Source: Candidatus Paraluminiphilus aquimaris
GTDB lineage: Bacteria > Pseudomonadota > Gammaproteobacteria > Pseudomonadales > Halieaceae
Assembly: GCF_026230195.1 (NCBI RefSeq)
Contig: NZ_CP036501.1
Coordinates: forward strand, 1,364,001 to 1,428,000
Reading direction: 5' to 3'
DNA: 64,000 bases
A program made the translations under genes and the position numbers. The notes beneath the pieces are model-generated. The model searched no databases. It was not told the DNA's origin and worked only from the letters and a program-made list of their open reading frames with translations. Below, piece after piece: positions 55,410 to 63,188 of the stretch. Position 1 is the first letter of the stretch; each line of letters starts with the position of its first letter.

Positions 55410-55844
55410 ATGAAAAGATTAGCAATCTGTTTTCTCTTTATCGCTTCACCTCTTTTCGCTGACGAAGGGTTGTCGCCACAGCAGGTCGTCGAAAACTACT
55501 TCGAGTTTTTCAACAATGAAGACAGAGCGTCACTTAACTCGTCTTCAGGAGAACCCTTTGTATTCATCATTGGGGGAAAGCCTACTGCTTATCCAAAATA
55601 TGGTGATGCTGTCGACTTCGATGGGATGAAGGCGTCGGGATGGTCTTACTCTCGAATCCATAAGAATGAGCTCGTTTATCAAGACGATATATCCGCAATG
55701 GTCGATATCAACTTCTCGCGATACAACGACGATGACGAAGTGATTTCCACCACAGATGTCGTTTATTTGCTCGTCATGCGAGATGGCGTGTGGAAGGTTA
55801 AAGGTGGTTTCGTAAACGGGAGCCTAACGCTTGGTAGAGATTGA
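55410..55844 (+). CDS. Exported SnoaL/NTF2-like protein
   Basis: Predicted 144-aa periplasmic protein from the ATG at 55410. It has a signal peptide MKRLAICFLFIASPLFADEG (cleavage near A-D), then a small alpha+beta domain with QQVVENYFEFFNNEDRASL and a C-terminal strand pair VYLLVMRDGVWKVKGGF. The layout is like SnoaL/DUF4440 NTF2-fold domains. The role is unknown. It takes the place behind duplication copy B that a membrane protein has behind copy A. Confidence 0.55.
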   Translation: MKRLAICFLFIASPLFADEGLSPQQVVENYFEFFNNEDRASLNSSSGEPFVFIIGGKPTAYPKYGDAVDFDGMKASGWSYSRIHKNELVYQDDISAMVDINFSRYNDDDEVISTTDVVYLLVMRDGVWKVKGGFVNGSLTLGRD

Positions 55845-55885
55845 CTCGAAACCATGTCTTCAGACCTCCATGTGAGGGTTAGATT

Positions 55886-55942
55886 ATGAATGACGAGTTC
55901 TTGGGTAGATTAATACGGTTTAAAAGCTTTGGATTTTGGTGA
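55886..55942 (+). pseudogene. Truncated start of a FIRFES-family membrane gene
   Basis: Eighteen codons (MNDEFLGRLIRFKSFGFW) followed by TGA. The first eight residues are identical to the start of the gene at 58266, and the upstream GGTT.AG.TTATG context is also shared. The rest of the gene is missing, and an unrelated small gene begins 14 bases later. Confidence 0.7.
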
Positions 55943-55955
55943 GGGGGTGAATTAA

Positions 55956-56138
55956 GTGGTTACAAGAGAAATGAATTTGGTCTACGGGTACCTAAATCTT
56001 TTTGCTGCTGCATTCGGCGGTTATGGCTGGTACTCAGGCGATTTTGGTCAAGTTAGTGATGCAAGACTTTTATTTTTTGTGGCAGTACTTGGCTCAATAG
56101 TGTTTTTTTGGAAGGCGAGAAAGCGTAGTAGCGAATGA
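55956..56138 (+). CDS. Hypothetical small membrane protein
   Basis: Unrecognised 60-aa protein with two hydrophobic stretches (YGYLNLFAAAFGGYGWY and LLFFVAVLGSIVFFW) and a basic end, KARKRSSE. The GTG at 55956 has GAGGGGGTG just upstream; an ATG at 55971 is an alternative. No family was recognised. The 183 bases after it hold no gene. Confidence 0.4.
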   Translation: MVTREMNLVYGYLNLFAAAFGGYGWYSGDFGQVSDARLLFFVAVLGSIVFFWKARKRSSE

Positions 56139-56321
56139 GAGATGCATTGTGCGTGGGGAGTCTCTATGAAGGTCTTTTTGTACATGCACCTCCTGACAAT
56201 TATTACTACTGTGTCTGAGTTGTCACCTATCACTCTGCGCTCCCTAAAAAAGCTTTACATCAATATCTCGCCCCCATTAGCGTAAATAAGCAACGCTATC
56301 GCCATTTCTAGGAGAGAAGTT

Positions 56322-56858
56322 ATGTTTATTAGCCGTCACATGGTTATCAATGTTTACAAGGGGCTCGCCACTCTAGTTTTGGGAGTGACGATCTCAACTG
56401 CAAGTGCCAGTAATGAGGATTTGGTTTGGGAAATCATTGACGCGTCGGGAATGGTTGAAAGCATGGAAATTGCGCAGACTGAAGGCTTGAAAGCCGCCAT
56501 TGCTCCCATAGCACAGCAGCTAGAACCTCTTGGTGAATGTGGTGACCCAGTGCTGAAGGCTCTGGAATCTGATGTGGCTTCTCTAATGACAGCGTTTACT
56601 GACAAAACCCTTTTGGAAGCAACCGCGAAGATTTATGCAGAGAAATTCTCTGAGGACGAGTTGAGAGCAATGCTGGACTTCTATAAGAGTCCGATTGGTA
56701 AAAAATTGAAAGCAATGGCGCCAGACTTGGCGCTTGCGGGTGTCGAAGCGGGACAGAAAGCGATGATGGATGTCATGCCGACGTTCCAATCTAAAATTCA
56801 AGCAACAATGGTCAGGGTCGGTGCGGAAGCGCAGCAGTGTATGGCTGCCAAAGGTTGA
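56322..56858 (+). CDS. Exported DUF2059-domain protein
   Basis: Predicted periplasmic protein of 178 aa. The signal peptide ends near T-A-S-A-S, and helical DUF2059 sequence follows, with the diagnostic YAEKFSEDELRAMLDFYKSP and IGKKLKAMAPDLA. The ATG at 56322 has AGGAGAG upstream. DUF2059 proteins are widespread in proteobacteria without a known role. It is the best-recognised cargo gene of the island. Confidence 0.8.
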   Translation: MFISRHMVINVYKGLATLVLGVTISTASASNEDLVWEIIDASGMVESMEIAQTEGLKAAIAPIAQQLEPLGECGDPVLKALESDVASLMTAFTDKTLLEATAKIYAEKFSEDELRAMLDFYKSPIGKKLKAMAPDLALAGVEAGQKAMMDVMPTFQSKIQATMVRVGAEAQQCMAAKG

Positions 56859-56969
56859 GGCTACCTCCTCACTTTGAATAAAGAGATCTCCGCTATCGAA
56901 TATCTGAAAAAGGGGGACATATCAGCATCCTTTGAACAAAGGTCAGCTTGAGTCGGAGTTGAGACTGTC

Positions 56970-57101
56970 GTGACCTCTGAAGCTGCTCCTAAAAATATTT
57001 TCTTTTTGATCACCTTAATTGTGATCATTACCTCTGCGGTTTATGGACTCGCCGTGATGCCTACGCCGTATAAGGGGTACTCATTGTGGAGGGCGTCATG
57101 A
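56970..57101 (+). CDS. Possible 43-aa single-pass membrane protein
   Basis: A GTG reading of 43 codons with one membrane helix (NIFFLITLIVIITSAVYGL) and a short outer tail. A GGAG word lies 11 bases upstream, and an in-frame stop 21 bases before the GTG defines the frame. Its TGA overlaps the ATG of the next gene (ATGA), a sign of translational coupling. No homologue was recognised, so this remains a candidate. Confidence 0.4.
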   Translation: MTSEAAPKNIFFLITLIVIITSAVYGLAVMPTPYKGYSLWRAS

Positions 57102-58210
57102 AATACATATCGGCATTGGTCTTCTTTACAATCTGTAGCTCATCCCTCTCGTTTACAGCTCAAGCCAGCGACTCTAAAGACGCGTTGAACCGCGGATTTC
57201 AAAAGCTTTATTTGCAGGAGCTTAATCGGTATATCGCGTGTCGCGAGGAGAGTGCTGAGCGTTGCCAGTTTAGTGAGGTAGAGTTTTATCTAGAACTCAT
57301 GGGTCTCAAGAAGGTTAGGAAAACTGCGCCTGTTAAGTATCCAAAGTCGGCTCAACTCAGAGGGTACGCGGCTGTTGTTGATAGTTTAATTTCGATTAAT
57401 GAAGACGGATCTGTCGAGAGCGTAGAGGTTTTGTATTGCAGTTCAGGGAAGGGAGATCCACGCCTGCAGTTCAATTGGTCGGAGGGTGGTCAGTACTGTA
57501 GTAATTTTGCGAAAGCCAGCGTCAAGGCACTTGCCGAGTGGAAATTTAAGCCACTGCCTGAGCGTCTACAAAGCATTCCTCGGAAGTTTCAACACAGAGT
57601 CGTCTTCTCCCTCCCAAACCAGAGTAGTCAGGATATCAATATCCAGATTACTGAACTCAAAAAGTCGCAGGTGCGGAAAATCCAAAAGTTGACTGCGGCA
57701 AAAGAGTGGTCGGAGCTTGAGGCTTACGCACTAAAAAATATCGATAAAAATCCAGTATTTCGGTACTACGCCGCGGACTCAGCGTGGATGATGGGTAATC
57801 AGGCGCTGGCAATAGAGCGTTTTACCGAGTTTCTTGAAAACGGTGGCAACAGTTATTGGCACTTCGGTATCAAGGCGGCCGCGATAGTCATCCCCCATTA
57901 CTACGAGTTAGGAAACGATAAGAAAGTGGTGGAGTTGGCAAGACCGTCGCTGTTAGGGCCATATCTCAGAGAGGGCAATGTCGTCAGCAAGAGTGCCGTT
58001 GCTCAGGCCATTATCTTCTATGCCACATCGCTGATGTTCCAAGATAAGCCAGAGATATCCTACGCATTAACTCGTTTTAAAAGCTTGAAGAAATATGGCA
58101 GACGCTACGGCGGAATTACTAGCGATCAGATGCGCATGATTAACGAACAAATCGCCAATTTAGAGGCGCAGGTGATCAAAATCGGTCAGAGCGATAGCGG
58201 GGCGAAGTGA
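57098..58210 (+). CDS. Exported protein with TonB-like C-terminal-type domain and TPR-like helices
   Basis: Predicted periplasmic protein of 370 aa from the ATG at 57098, with GGAGG five bases upstream and a signal peptide ending Q-A-S. Residues about 80-175 look like a TonB_C fold: VKYPKSAQLRGYAAVVDSLI, INEDGSVESVEVL and a final AKASVKALAEWKFKPLP. Helical repeats follow (AADSAWMMGNQALAIERFTE). There is no N-terminal anchor as in real TonB. Similar TonB_C-TPR proteins occur near unknown envelope genes; the function is not established. Confidence 0.6.
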   Translation: MKYISALVFFTICSSSLSFTAQASDSKDALNRGFQKLYLQELNRYIACREESAERCQFSEVEFYLELMGLKKVRKTAPVKYPKSAQLRGYAAVVDSLISINEDGSVESVEVLYCSSGKGDPRLQFNWSEGGQYCSNFAKASVKALAEWKFKPLPERLQSIPRKFQHRVVFSLPNQSSQDINIQITELKKSQVRKIQKLTAAKEWSELEAYALKNIDKNPVFRYYAADSAWMMGNQALAIERFTEFLENGGNSYWHFGIKAAAIVIPHYYELGNDKKVVELARPSLLGPYLREGNVVSKSAVAQAIIFYATSLMFQDKPEISYALTRFKSLKKYGRRYGGITSDQMRMINEQIANLEAQVIKIGQSDSGAK

Positions 58211-58265
58211 TGCTTACCCACGAGTCCAGAAGACACTTTTAGAATTCCTATAAGAGGTTTAGGTT

Positions 58266-58766
58266 ATGAACGACGAGTTCTTGGGTAGATTCATACGTTT
58301 TGAAAGTTATCGATTCCGAATCGGATATTGGGTGAGTCTCGTTGTTGGCTTTTTCTTTTGCGTGGTTGAGCAGAAGGGATCGATTCATATCGTTCGTGCG
58401 CAAGCCTTAGAAGCCGCTAAATCTCCCCTTTTTGGTTTGGTCGACGCACCCTTCGTGGTTGATGTGTTCGCTATTCTCGTAGTTATTGCACTGCTGATAG
58501 CTTTCTTTGCCTACATAACGAATCCAACGTTGGGTACAGGGTTAATTGCCTACACGCCCAGAAGATTTCTGATTTGTATGATGCTCTTCATGTCGGTCAG
58601 CCTTGGCCTGATGTTCTACAGAGGCATTGTCGATATGACGGAGTTTACCCCTTATTTTTCGGCTTTTGGAATCTCATCTTTTGCAGTACTTTTTCTGGTA
58701 TTTGTCGAGCCTCGTTCTGTCGGCAGAATGATTGGAAATTCGTTTGTGCGGAATCGAAATGGCTGA
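58266..58766 (+). CDS. Membrane protein, FIRFES family member 2
   Basis: Unrecognised 166-aa membrane protein with four helices: WVSLVVGFFFCVVEQ, VVDVFAILVVIALLIAFFAY, FLICMMLFMSVSLGLMFY and FGISSFAVLFLVFVEP. The start MNDEFLGRFIRFESYRF has a ribosome site (AAGAGG). It is the intact member of a family with a diverged member at 54402 and a truncated one at 55886. Confidence 0.55.
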   Translation: MNDEFLGRFIRFESYRFRIGYWVSLVVGFFFCVVEQKGSIHIVRAQALEAAKSPLFGLVDAPFVVDVFAILVVIALLIAFFAYITNPTLGTGLIAYTPRRFLICMMLFMSVSLGLMFYRGIVDMTEFTPYFSAFGISSFAVLFLVFVEPRSVGRMIGNSFVRNRNG

Positions 58767-59063
58767 CAGAAATCGCAATCCCTTGGTTTGGATTTTGTTA
58801 CGCATACTTTTTTTGAGAGGCGGGTTCTGGGTGGGAGACTTAACGCGGCTATTTTTTCTTTTGCCTATTTGCCATTCTCGAATTTTTTGCTCCGCCACCA
58901 TTGGATTTTTGGTTTCAGGGCGATTACCAATTTAAAAATGGCAGAGGGGAGGTTTTTTTCTTTGAGCATCTGTATGGGTTTCTCTGCCTGTTGAGTTTGA
59001 GTGAGGTGCTTAAAGAATTCCCTAGGTGGCGAGCGCGACGCAAGAAAAAATGCTAGCGGCTCT
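58767..59063. other. Gene-poor stretch with possible decayed membrane gene
   Basis: About 300 bases with several overlapping short open frames rich in Phe and Leu, none with a good ribosome site. The words GGTTCTGGGTGGGAGA near 58823 loosely resemble the start region of the FIRFES family, so this may be another broken copy. Support is weak. Confidence 0.25.
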
Positions 59064-59339
59064 TCATTTTGTAAGCTGAATAACCACTGGTGGTAAATCC
59101 ACTATCTCTTGTTCTTCTTTAACCGCAGACTTGCCGTAGGCTCGGTCTAGTAGGGCGTTAGCGGCAGAGACTCTAGCGGCATCTGTACGACCGTTTCTGG
59201 CAGCCTCCACGAGTGTTTGGAGTGCTTCCTCGGTGTGTGCCTTGGCAAGCTCTGAGAGGCGTTGAGATTGCTCAGGAGAGGATTTATTGGTGGAGCCTGA
59301 TGGACGCCCTGCTCCTTTTCGAAAGCCGCCACGAGCCAT
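59064..59339 (-). CDS. KGAGRP-type phage protein (terminase small-subunit-like)
   Basis: Protein of 91 aa opening MARGGFRKGAGRPSGSTNK, the KGAGRP start seen in many phage-encoded small proteins near terminases. A helical region follows (RLSELAKAHTEEALQTLVEA), then AARVSAANALLDRAYGK and an acidic end. GAGG lies eight bases before the ATG. It supports a phage-like origin for the island. Exact function is uncertain. Two broken copies of its 3' half lie at 54897-55039 and 59836-59905. Confidence 0.65.
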   Translation of the reverse strand: MARGGFRKGAGRPSGSTNKSSPEQSQRLSELAKAHTEEALQTLVEAARNGRTDAARVSAANALLDRAYGKSAVKEEQEIVDLPPVVIQLTK

Positions 59340-59439
59340 TTACAAGCCTCAGAAATCAAACCAAAATCAAAGCTAACTATAGCTCGATGTAGGCGCTTAA
59401 TTCCCGAAAAATGTTACCCAATTGTTACCCAGCCACCTT

Positions 59440-59516
59440 CGGGGCATAGCGCAGTCTGGTAGCGCACCACACTGGGGGTGTGGTGGTCGCAGGTTCAAAT
59501 CCTGCTGTCCCGACCA
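59440..59516 (+). tRNA. tRNA-Pro (GGG), copy 2
   Basis: A 77-base cloverleaf with CCA, identical to copy 1 except positions 7 (G to A) and 66 (C to T). These two positions pair with each other, so the acceptor stem stays intact. No TATAAT-like -10 lies at the expected distance upstream, so expression is doubtful. It marks the right edge of the island. Confidence 0.93.
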
Positions 59517-59925
59517 TTTTTTTCCTTTGCCTAAGTCAATATAAGTGCTTATCTACGCCTTTGTTAGGTGATCGCGTCGGTTGCTCGTTTCTCTTTGGCC
59601 ATCTTGGCCTGTCCCCGAATTTTTCTCCGCCTAATTGCGCCGGCTTCCGTCTCCTCAGCGTTAGGGTCTTAGTCCCTCAACTGATTTCTCATCACTCAAA
59701 CTGAAGCATGCATTTTGCTCTGTAAGCTCTTCATAGTTTCGCGTCAAACGTAAGTCACCGCACTCAAAATCCCGGCTCTGTTGGTCTTGAAATCATCCGC
59801 AGAACAGCGAGGTAACGATGTTGATTTGATGATCCCTAAGCAAGCGGCCTTCCATAGGCTCGTTCGAGTAGGGTATTCGCCCCAGAGACTCTAACAGCCT
59901 GCTCGTTGTGGTTTATCACATGCGG
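59517..59925. other. Gene-poor stretch right of tRNA-Pro copy 2
   Basis: About 410 bases without a supportable intact gene. The first 20 bases (ATTTTTTT then CCTAAG) resemble the flank of tRNA copy 1. The only recognisable content is the small decayed fragment at 59836-59905. Short open frames here have no ribosome site or recognisable product. Confidence 0.5.
59836..59905 (-). pseudogene. Third, short fragment of the KGAGRP phage-type gene
   Basis: On the minus strand about 22 codons read QAVRVSGANTLLERAYGRPL and end at TAG. They match AARVSAANALLDRAYGK of the intact gene at 59064-59339 and lie in a continuous frame. It lies outside the two tRNA copies, so the earlier element extended further right or the fragment was moved. 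Confidence 0.65.
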
Positions 59926-60333
59926 TCAGAACTGTGCGACTTGCTGCATGATGCGGGCTATACGGCTCGCCCAAGCGTGTTGCCACTCGGGTCGCCATTC
60001 GGCGCCTAAGTCTTTTTCGAACACGTCACGCATACTTTGGAACAAGCTTTCGTACATGGCTGTGGTCGTAGAGTAGGCCTTGATGTGGTTTTCTAACTCC
60101 CACGCCAGATAGCCGCCTGGATCCAAGTGTTCATCTGATAGAAAGAGTTCGAGGACCGATGCAAACATACGTCCCCGCATGTACTCATCCGAGTACTCCA
60201 TTAGCGCTGCAGCCTCAAGATTAAGCTCGAAAAAGCGCATGTAGACTCTAGGCGCTATATCACCATGGCGCTCGGCATAAAGCTCGAGCGAGTCTGAAAT
60301 AAGTTCAATCTCTTTCGCGGTATCGGTTACCAA
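59926..60333 (-). CDS. Globin-like protein
   Basis: All-helical protein of 135 aa whose pattern resembles a bacterial globin. DIAPRVYMRFFELN suits helices A-B, AWELENHIKAYSTTT contains a candidate proximal His, and WRPEWQHAWASRIARIMQQV fits the terminal H helix. Heme binding is inferred from pattern only. The start is a TTG at 60333 without a clear ribosome site. It lies next to the acylating aldehyde dehydrogenase on the same strand, with 127 bases between. Confidence 0.5.
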   Translation of the reverse strand: MVTDTAKEIELISDSLELYAERHGDIAPRVYMRFFELNLEAAALMEYSDEYMRGRMFASVLELFLSDEHLDPGGYLAWELENHIKAYSTTTAMYESLFQSMRDVFEKDLGAEWRPEWQHAWASRIARIMQQVAQF

Positions 60334-60460
60334 GGGCTAGTACCGAGGTGCTCTCGCTGGTGCGCTTTTAGGGGCTTGTTGGCACATAATGTCTTTTCAT
60401 GCTCACCCTCGTGAGGCCAAAGCAGTCGTATCGGCTACAAAGCACCATGATACGCGCTGG

Positions 60461-61879
60461 CTAACTCAGTTTTGTGATGACATCACCGAATAGTTCTTCG
60501 TCATTTGGCAGTGTCTTCGCTTGCGCGAGCGGCTTGGAGACCCAGGTGATGTTCACCAAATGCTTCCAGTTAATGTTTTCATTGGTGGAATTACCGCCCC
60601 AGCTACCGCAACCGAGAGAGAAGGTTTGGCGCATGCCATTCCACAGATTGCCACTGTTCGACGCTGCCTGAGGCTGATTGACCATGACGCGCGAGGTTTT
60701 GGTGCCACTCGCGAGGGTGATGATGTTGTCATCGCTGTTGGAGTAGATGCCACAGGAGTGGCCCATGCCCTGGTATTCCTGGATGGCGTTGGTGAGCGCA
60801 ACGGCTTCGTGAATATCGGCGACTTTATAAAATGCCATAACGGCAGAGAGCTTTTCGCCCGAGAAGGGGTGGTCCGGACCAACACCCTCGTATGGCACGA
60901 TAATAAATTTTCGGTCTTCCGGAATGGAGAACCCAGACATCTCAGCGAGTACCTGCGGCTGCTTGACGACTGCCGCGGTGTTGAGCGCGCCATTGTGCCA
61001 AAGGACCGTTGCAATCTTCTCGGCCTCTTCTGGTGAGGCAACATAACCGCCTTCGGCGATCAGATTTCCAAGAAGTGCGTCATAGACGCTCTCAAGAACA
61101 ATGACTGAGTTGTCTGATGAGCAAGATGCAGCGAGATCGAGTGTTTTGGAGATGCGAATCTTTTCAGCAGTATCAATGAGGTCGGCGGTGTCGTCGACCG
61201 TAATAACGGCATTGCCGGCTCCAACGCCCAGCGCGGGTGTACCGCTTGAGTAAGCTGCAGTGACCATTCCAGGTCCACCCGTGGCAAGAATAAGGTCACA
61301 CTGACGCATCAATTCCTCAGTTTTCCCGATCGACGGTTGCGCCATAGTTTGGACGAGGTCCGCTGGCGCACCCATTTTTACAAGGGCATCGCGCATCTTG
61401 TTAACGATGGTCATATTGATGAACTTTGCACGGGGGTGTGGGGCGATGACGATGGCGTTGCGACCTTTCACAGCATTAATGCTCTTTATGACGGGTGTCG
61501 CTTCAGGGTTCGTGGAGGGTGATAGCGCGCCGATAACACCAACCGGCTTACAAATCTTGATGATATTGCGCTCGACGTCTTCCTCGATAACGCCAACCGA
61601 CTTATCGGGAAGGATATCCATCAGTGATGCACGGGTTTTCACCGAAATTTTCGCAAATTTACCGTTGTAGTCGCCGAGTTGTGTCTCATCGAGTGTTTGC
61701 TGCGCAAGCTCCTCGGCTACGCCTGGTTGTGCACACGACCAAACCATGGCTTTTAGAAGCTGGTCGACCTGGTCTTGTGTGTAATCAGCAATGGCTGCTT
61801 GAGCGGTTCGTGCACGACTAATAAGCGCTTCGACCTCTGCTACTTCCTCGGGCAGCGCCACTGTTGCGGGTGTAGCCAT
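60461..61879 (-). CDS. CoA-acylating aldehyde dehydrogenase (SauS/AdhE-N type)
   Basis: NAD-dependent enzyme of 472 aa that oxidises an aldehyde to its acyl-CoA, or the reverse. The catalytic Cys is in LDLAASCSSDNSVIV, and the acylating-family stretches VGVIGALSPSTNPEATPV and ILATGGPGMVTAAYSSGTPA are present. The C-terminus has TFSLGCGSWGGNS. Sulfoacetaldehyde dehydrogenase (SauS) and acetaldehyde dehydrogenases share this form; no sulfonate genes are nearby, so the substrate is open. A good ribosome site (AAGGGG) precedes the ATG. Confidence 0.83.
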   Translation of the reverse strand: MATPATVALPEEVAEVEALISRARTAQAAIADYTQDQVDQLLKAMVWSCAQPGVAEELAQQTLDETQLGDYNGKFAKISVKTRASLMDILPDKSVGVIEEDVERNIIKICKPVGVIGALSPSTNPEATPVIKSINAVKGRNAIVIAPHPRAKFINMTIVNKMRDALVKMGAPADLVQTMAQPSIGKTEELMRQCDLILATGGPGMVTAAYSSGTPALGVGAGNAVITVDDTADLIDTAEKIRISKTLDLAASCSSDNSVIVLESVYDALLGNLIAEGGYVASPEEAEKIATVLWHNGALNTAAVVKQPQVLAEMSGFSIPEDRKFIIVPYEGVGPDHPFSGEKLSAVMAFYKVADIHEAVALTNAIQEYQGMGHSCGIYSNSDDNIITLASGTKTSRVMVNQPQAASNSGNLWNGMRQTFSLGCGSWGGNSTNENINWKHLVNITWVSKPLAQAKTLPNDEELFGDVITKLS

Positions 61880-61929
61880 GAAAATCCCCTTATCGTTTTT
61901 ATGACCAGATTATAGGTGCATGCTGAACA

Positions 61930-62934
61930 TTACGCGACACGAATCATGCGCTTCCCGCGATTTTCGCCGGCCAACAGGCCGATCAATCCGGCCGGCGCAT
62001 TTTCGAGCCCTTCGATGATGTCCTCGAAGAGCATGAGACCACCTTGGTGCTCCCACATTGAGAGGTCATGTAGGGCGTCTGCGTCGAGGTGCGCATAGTC
62101 GCTAACAATAAAGCCCTCCATTCGGAGCCGTTTGGTTACGAGCAGACCGGGCACGCCAAAAGGCCCCGGCTTAGGCTTTGTGTCATACATCGAGACGGCG
62201 CCACAGCAGGCTATACGGCCCTTTAAATTCATAGCAAACAAAGCGGTTTGAAGAATATCTCCGCCTGTATTGTCAAAGTAAACATCAATGCCATTGGGTG
62301 CTGCAGCTTGGAGTTGGTCACGCAATTGCCGGTCTTCACTTTTGTAGTTTATGCAGACGTCAAACCCCAGCTCGCGCTCGACCCACCGACATTTAGCGTC
62401 ATCGCCTGCGACACCAATAATACGCGCACCTTTTATGCGCCCAATCTGGCCGACAATCGATCCAACCGAGCCTGCCGCAGCGGAGACGAGTAAGGTCTCG
62501 CCCGCGTGAATCCCAGCCACATTGATTAAACCGTGATAAGCCGTTAATCCCGCGACGCCAAGGAGTGATAATCCGTGGCTTATTGGGCCTTTGTGATTTG
62601 GCGCTGCGGTCACCTGTCCGCCGTCGATCACGGCGTATTCTTGCCAGCCGATATCCGCCATCACCAGATCACCGGGTTTCCACGCGGCATCTTTGGACTC
62701 AATGACTTCTCCAATCCCATAGCTTGCCATGACATCACCGCCGACAAGCGCACTGCGATAGGTAGCACCCTGCATCCAAGCTCGATTCGCGGCGTCTTGA
62801 GACAGCAAAAGAGTTTTTATGCAGACCTGACCCACTTCAAGATCCGGTACCGGGACTTGATCGCTGTCAAAGCAATCGAGACTCAGTTTATCGGTCGGTA
62901 ATTGGCTAAGAAGAATTCGTTTATTTGTTAGCAT
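61930..62934 (-). CDS. NADP-dependent medium-chain oxidoreductase (alkenal/prostaglandin-reductase-like)
   Basis: Zinc-free MDR protein of 334 aa from the ATG at 62934, with GAGG just upstream. It has a GroES-like half (ILLSQLPTDKLSLDCF) and a Rossmann half with ETLLVSAAAGSVGSIVGQIG. The family stretch GIDVYFDNTGGDILQTAL and a C-terminal IRV are also present. Relatives reduce the C=C bond of enals/enones or quinones. Upstream codons to 63003 look non-coding. It is divergent from the glutaryl-CoA dehydrogenase gene, with 254 bases between. Confidence 0.85.
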   Translation of the reverse strand: MLTNKRILLSQLPTDKLSLDCFDSDQVPVPDLEVGQVCIKTLLLSQDAANRAWMQGATYRSALVGGDVMASYGIGEVIESKDAAWKPGDLVMADIGWQEYAVIDGGQVTAAPNHKGPISHGLSLLGVAGLTAYHGLINVAGIHAGETLLVSAAAGSVGSIVGQIGRIKGARIIGVAGDDAKCRWVERELGFDVCINYKSEDRQLRDQLQAAAPNGIDVYFDNTGGDILQTALFAMNLKGRIACCGAVSMYDTKPKPGPFGVPGLLVTKRLRMEGFIVSDYAHLDADALHDLSMWEHQGGLMLFEDIIEGLENAPAGLIGLLAGENRGKRMIRVA

Positions 62935-63188
62935 AGCCACCTCAGATTCGGTCACTGATGAGGGGACCGATTTAAAGCCACAAAAATTTGAGTGTACCTT
63001 CACGCGTAGACTTATTCGCGCAAACGCGATCCAAAGTCGTTAATTTAGCGGAAATACGAATTGCCTTGCGCGCTCTTGGGTTTACTCGCAGGTCGACCCA
63101 CACCCACTGCGGGTTAGGTCTTCATTTGTGGCGTTGGCGCAGGGACATCAATAATTTAACCTATGTCTTTTGCGAGTAGGTAAAGTCG

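Larger units (their letters stand above)
52862..59439. mobile_element. tRNA-Pro-flanked genomic island with integrase remnant
   Basis: About 6.6 kb between two nearly identical tRNA-Pro genes. The evidence for integration is the integrase N-terminal fragment directly after tRNA copy 1, a phage-type small protein next to copy 2, and a shared flank. Both copies are preceded by CTT and followed by ATTTTTTT and then CCTAAG. The content is otherwise small unrecognised membrane or secreted proteins with repeated internal duplications, and the DNA looks more A/T-rich than its neighbours. GTTACCCA words occur near both ends (near 52977-52995 and 59411-59431). No transposase or functional integrase remains. 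Confidence 0.55.

Noticed and set aside
52785-59516. CRISPR array or defence island between the tRNA-Pro genes
   Set aside because: The repeats are long, few and coding or promoter-linked; no short regular repeats with unique spacers, and no cas, restriction or toxin domains were recognised.
59480-59704. 74-codon open frame starting inside tRNA-Pro copy 2
   Set aside because: It begins within the tRNA, has no ribosome site and no recognisable features.
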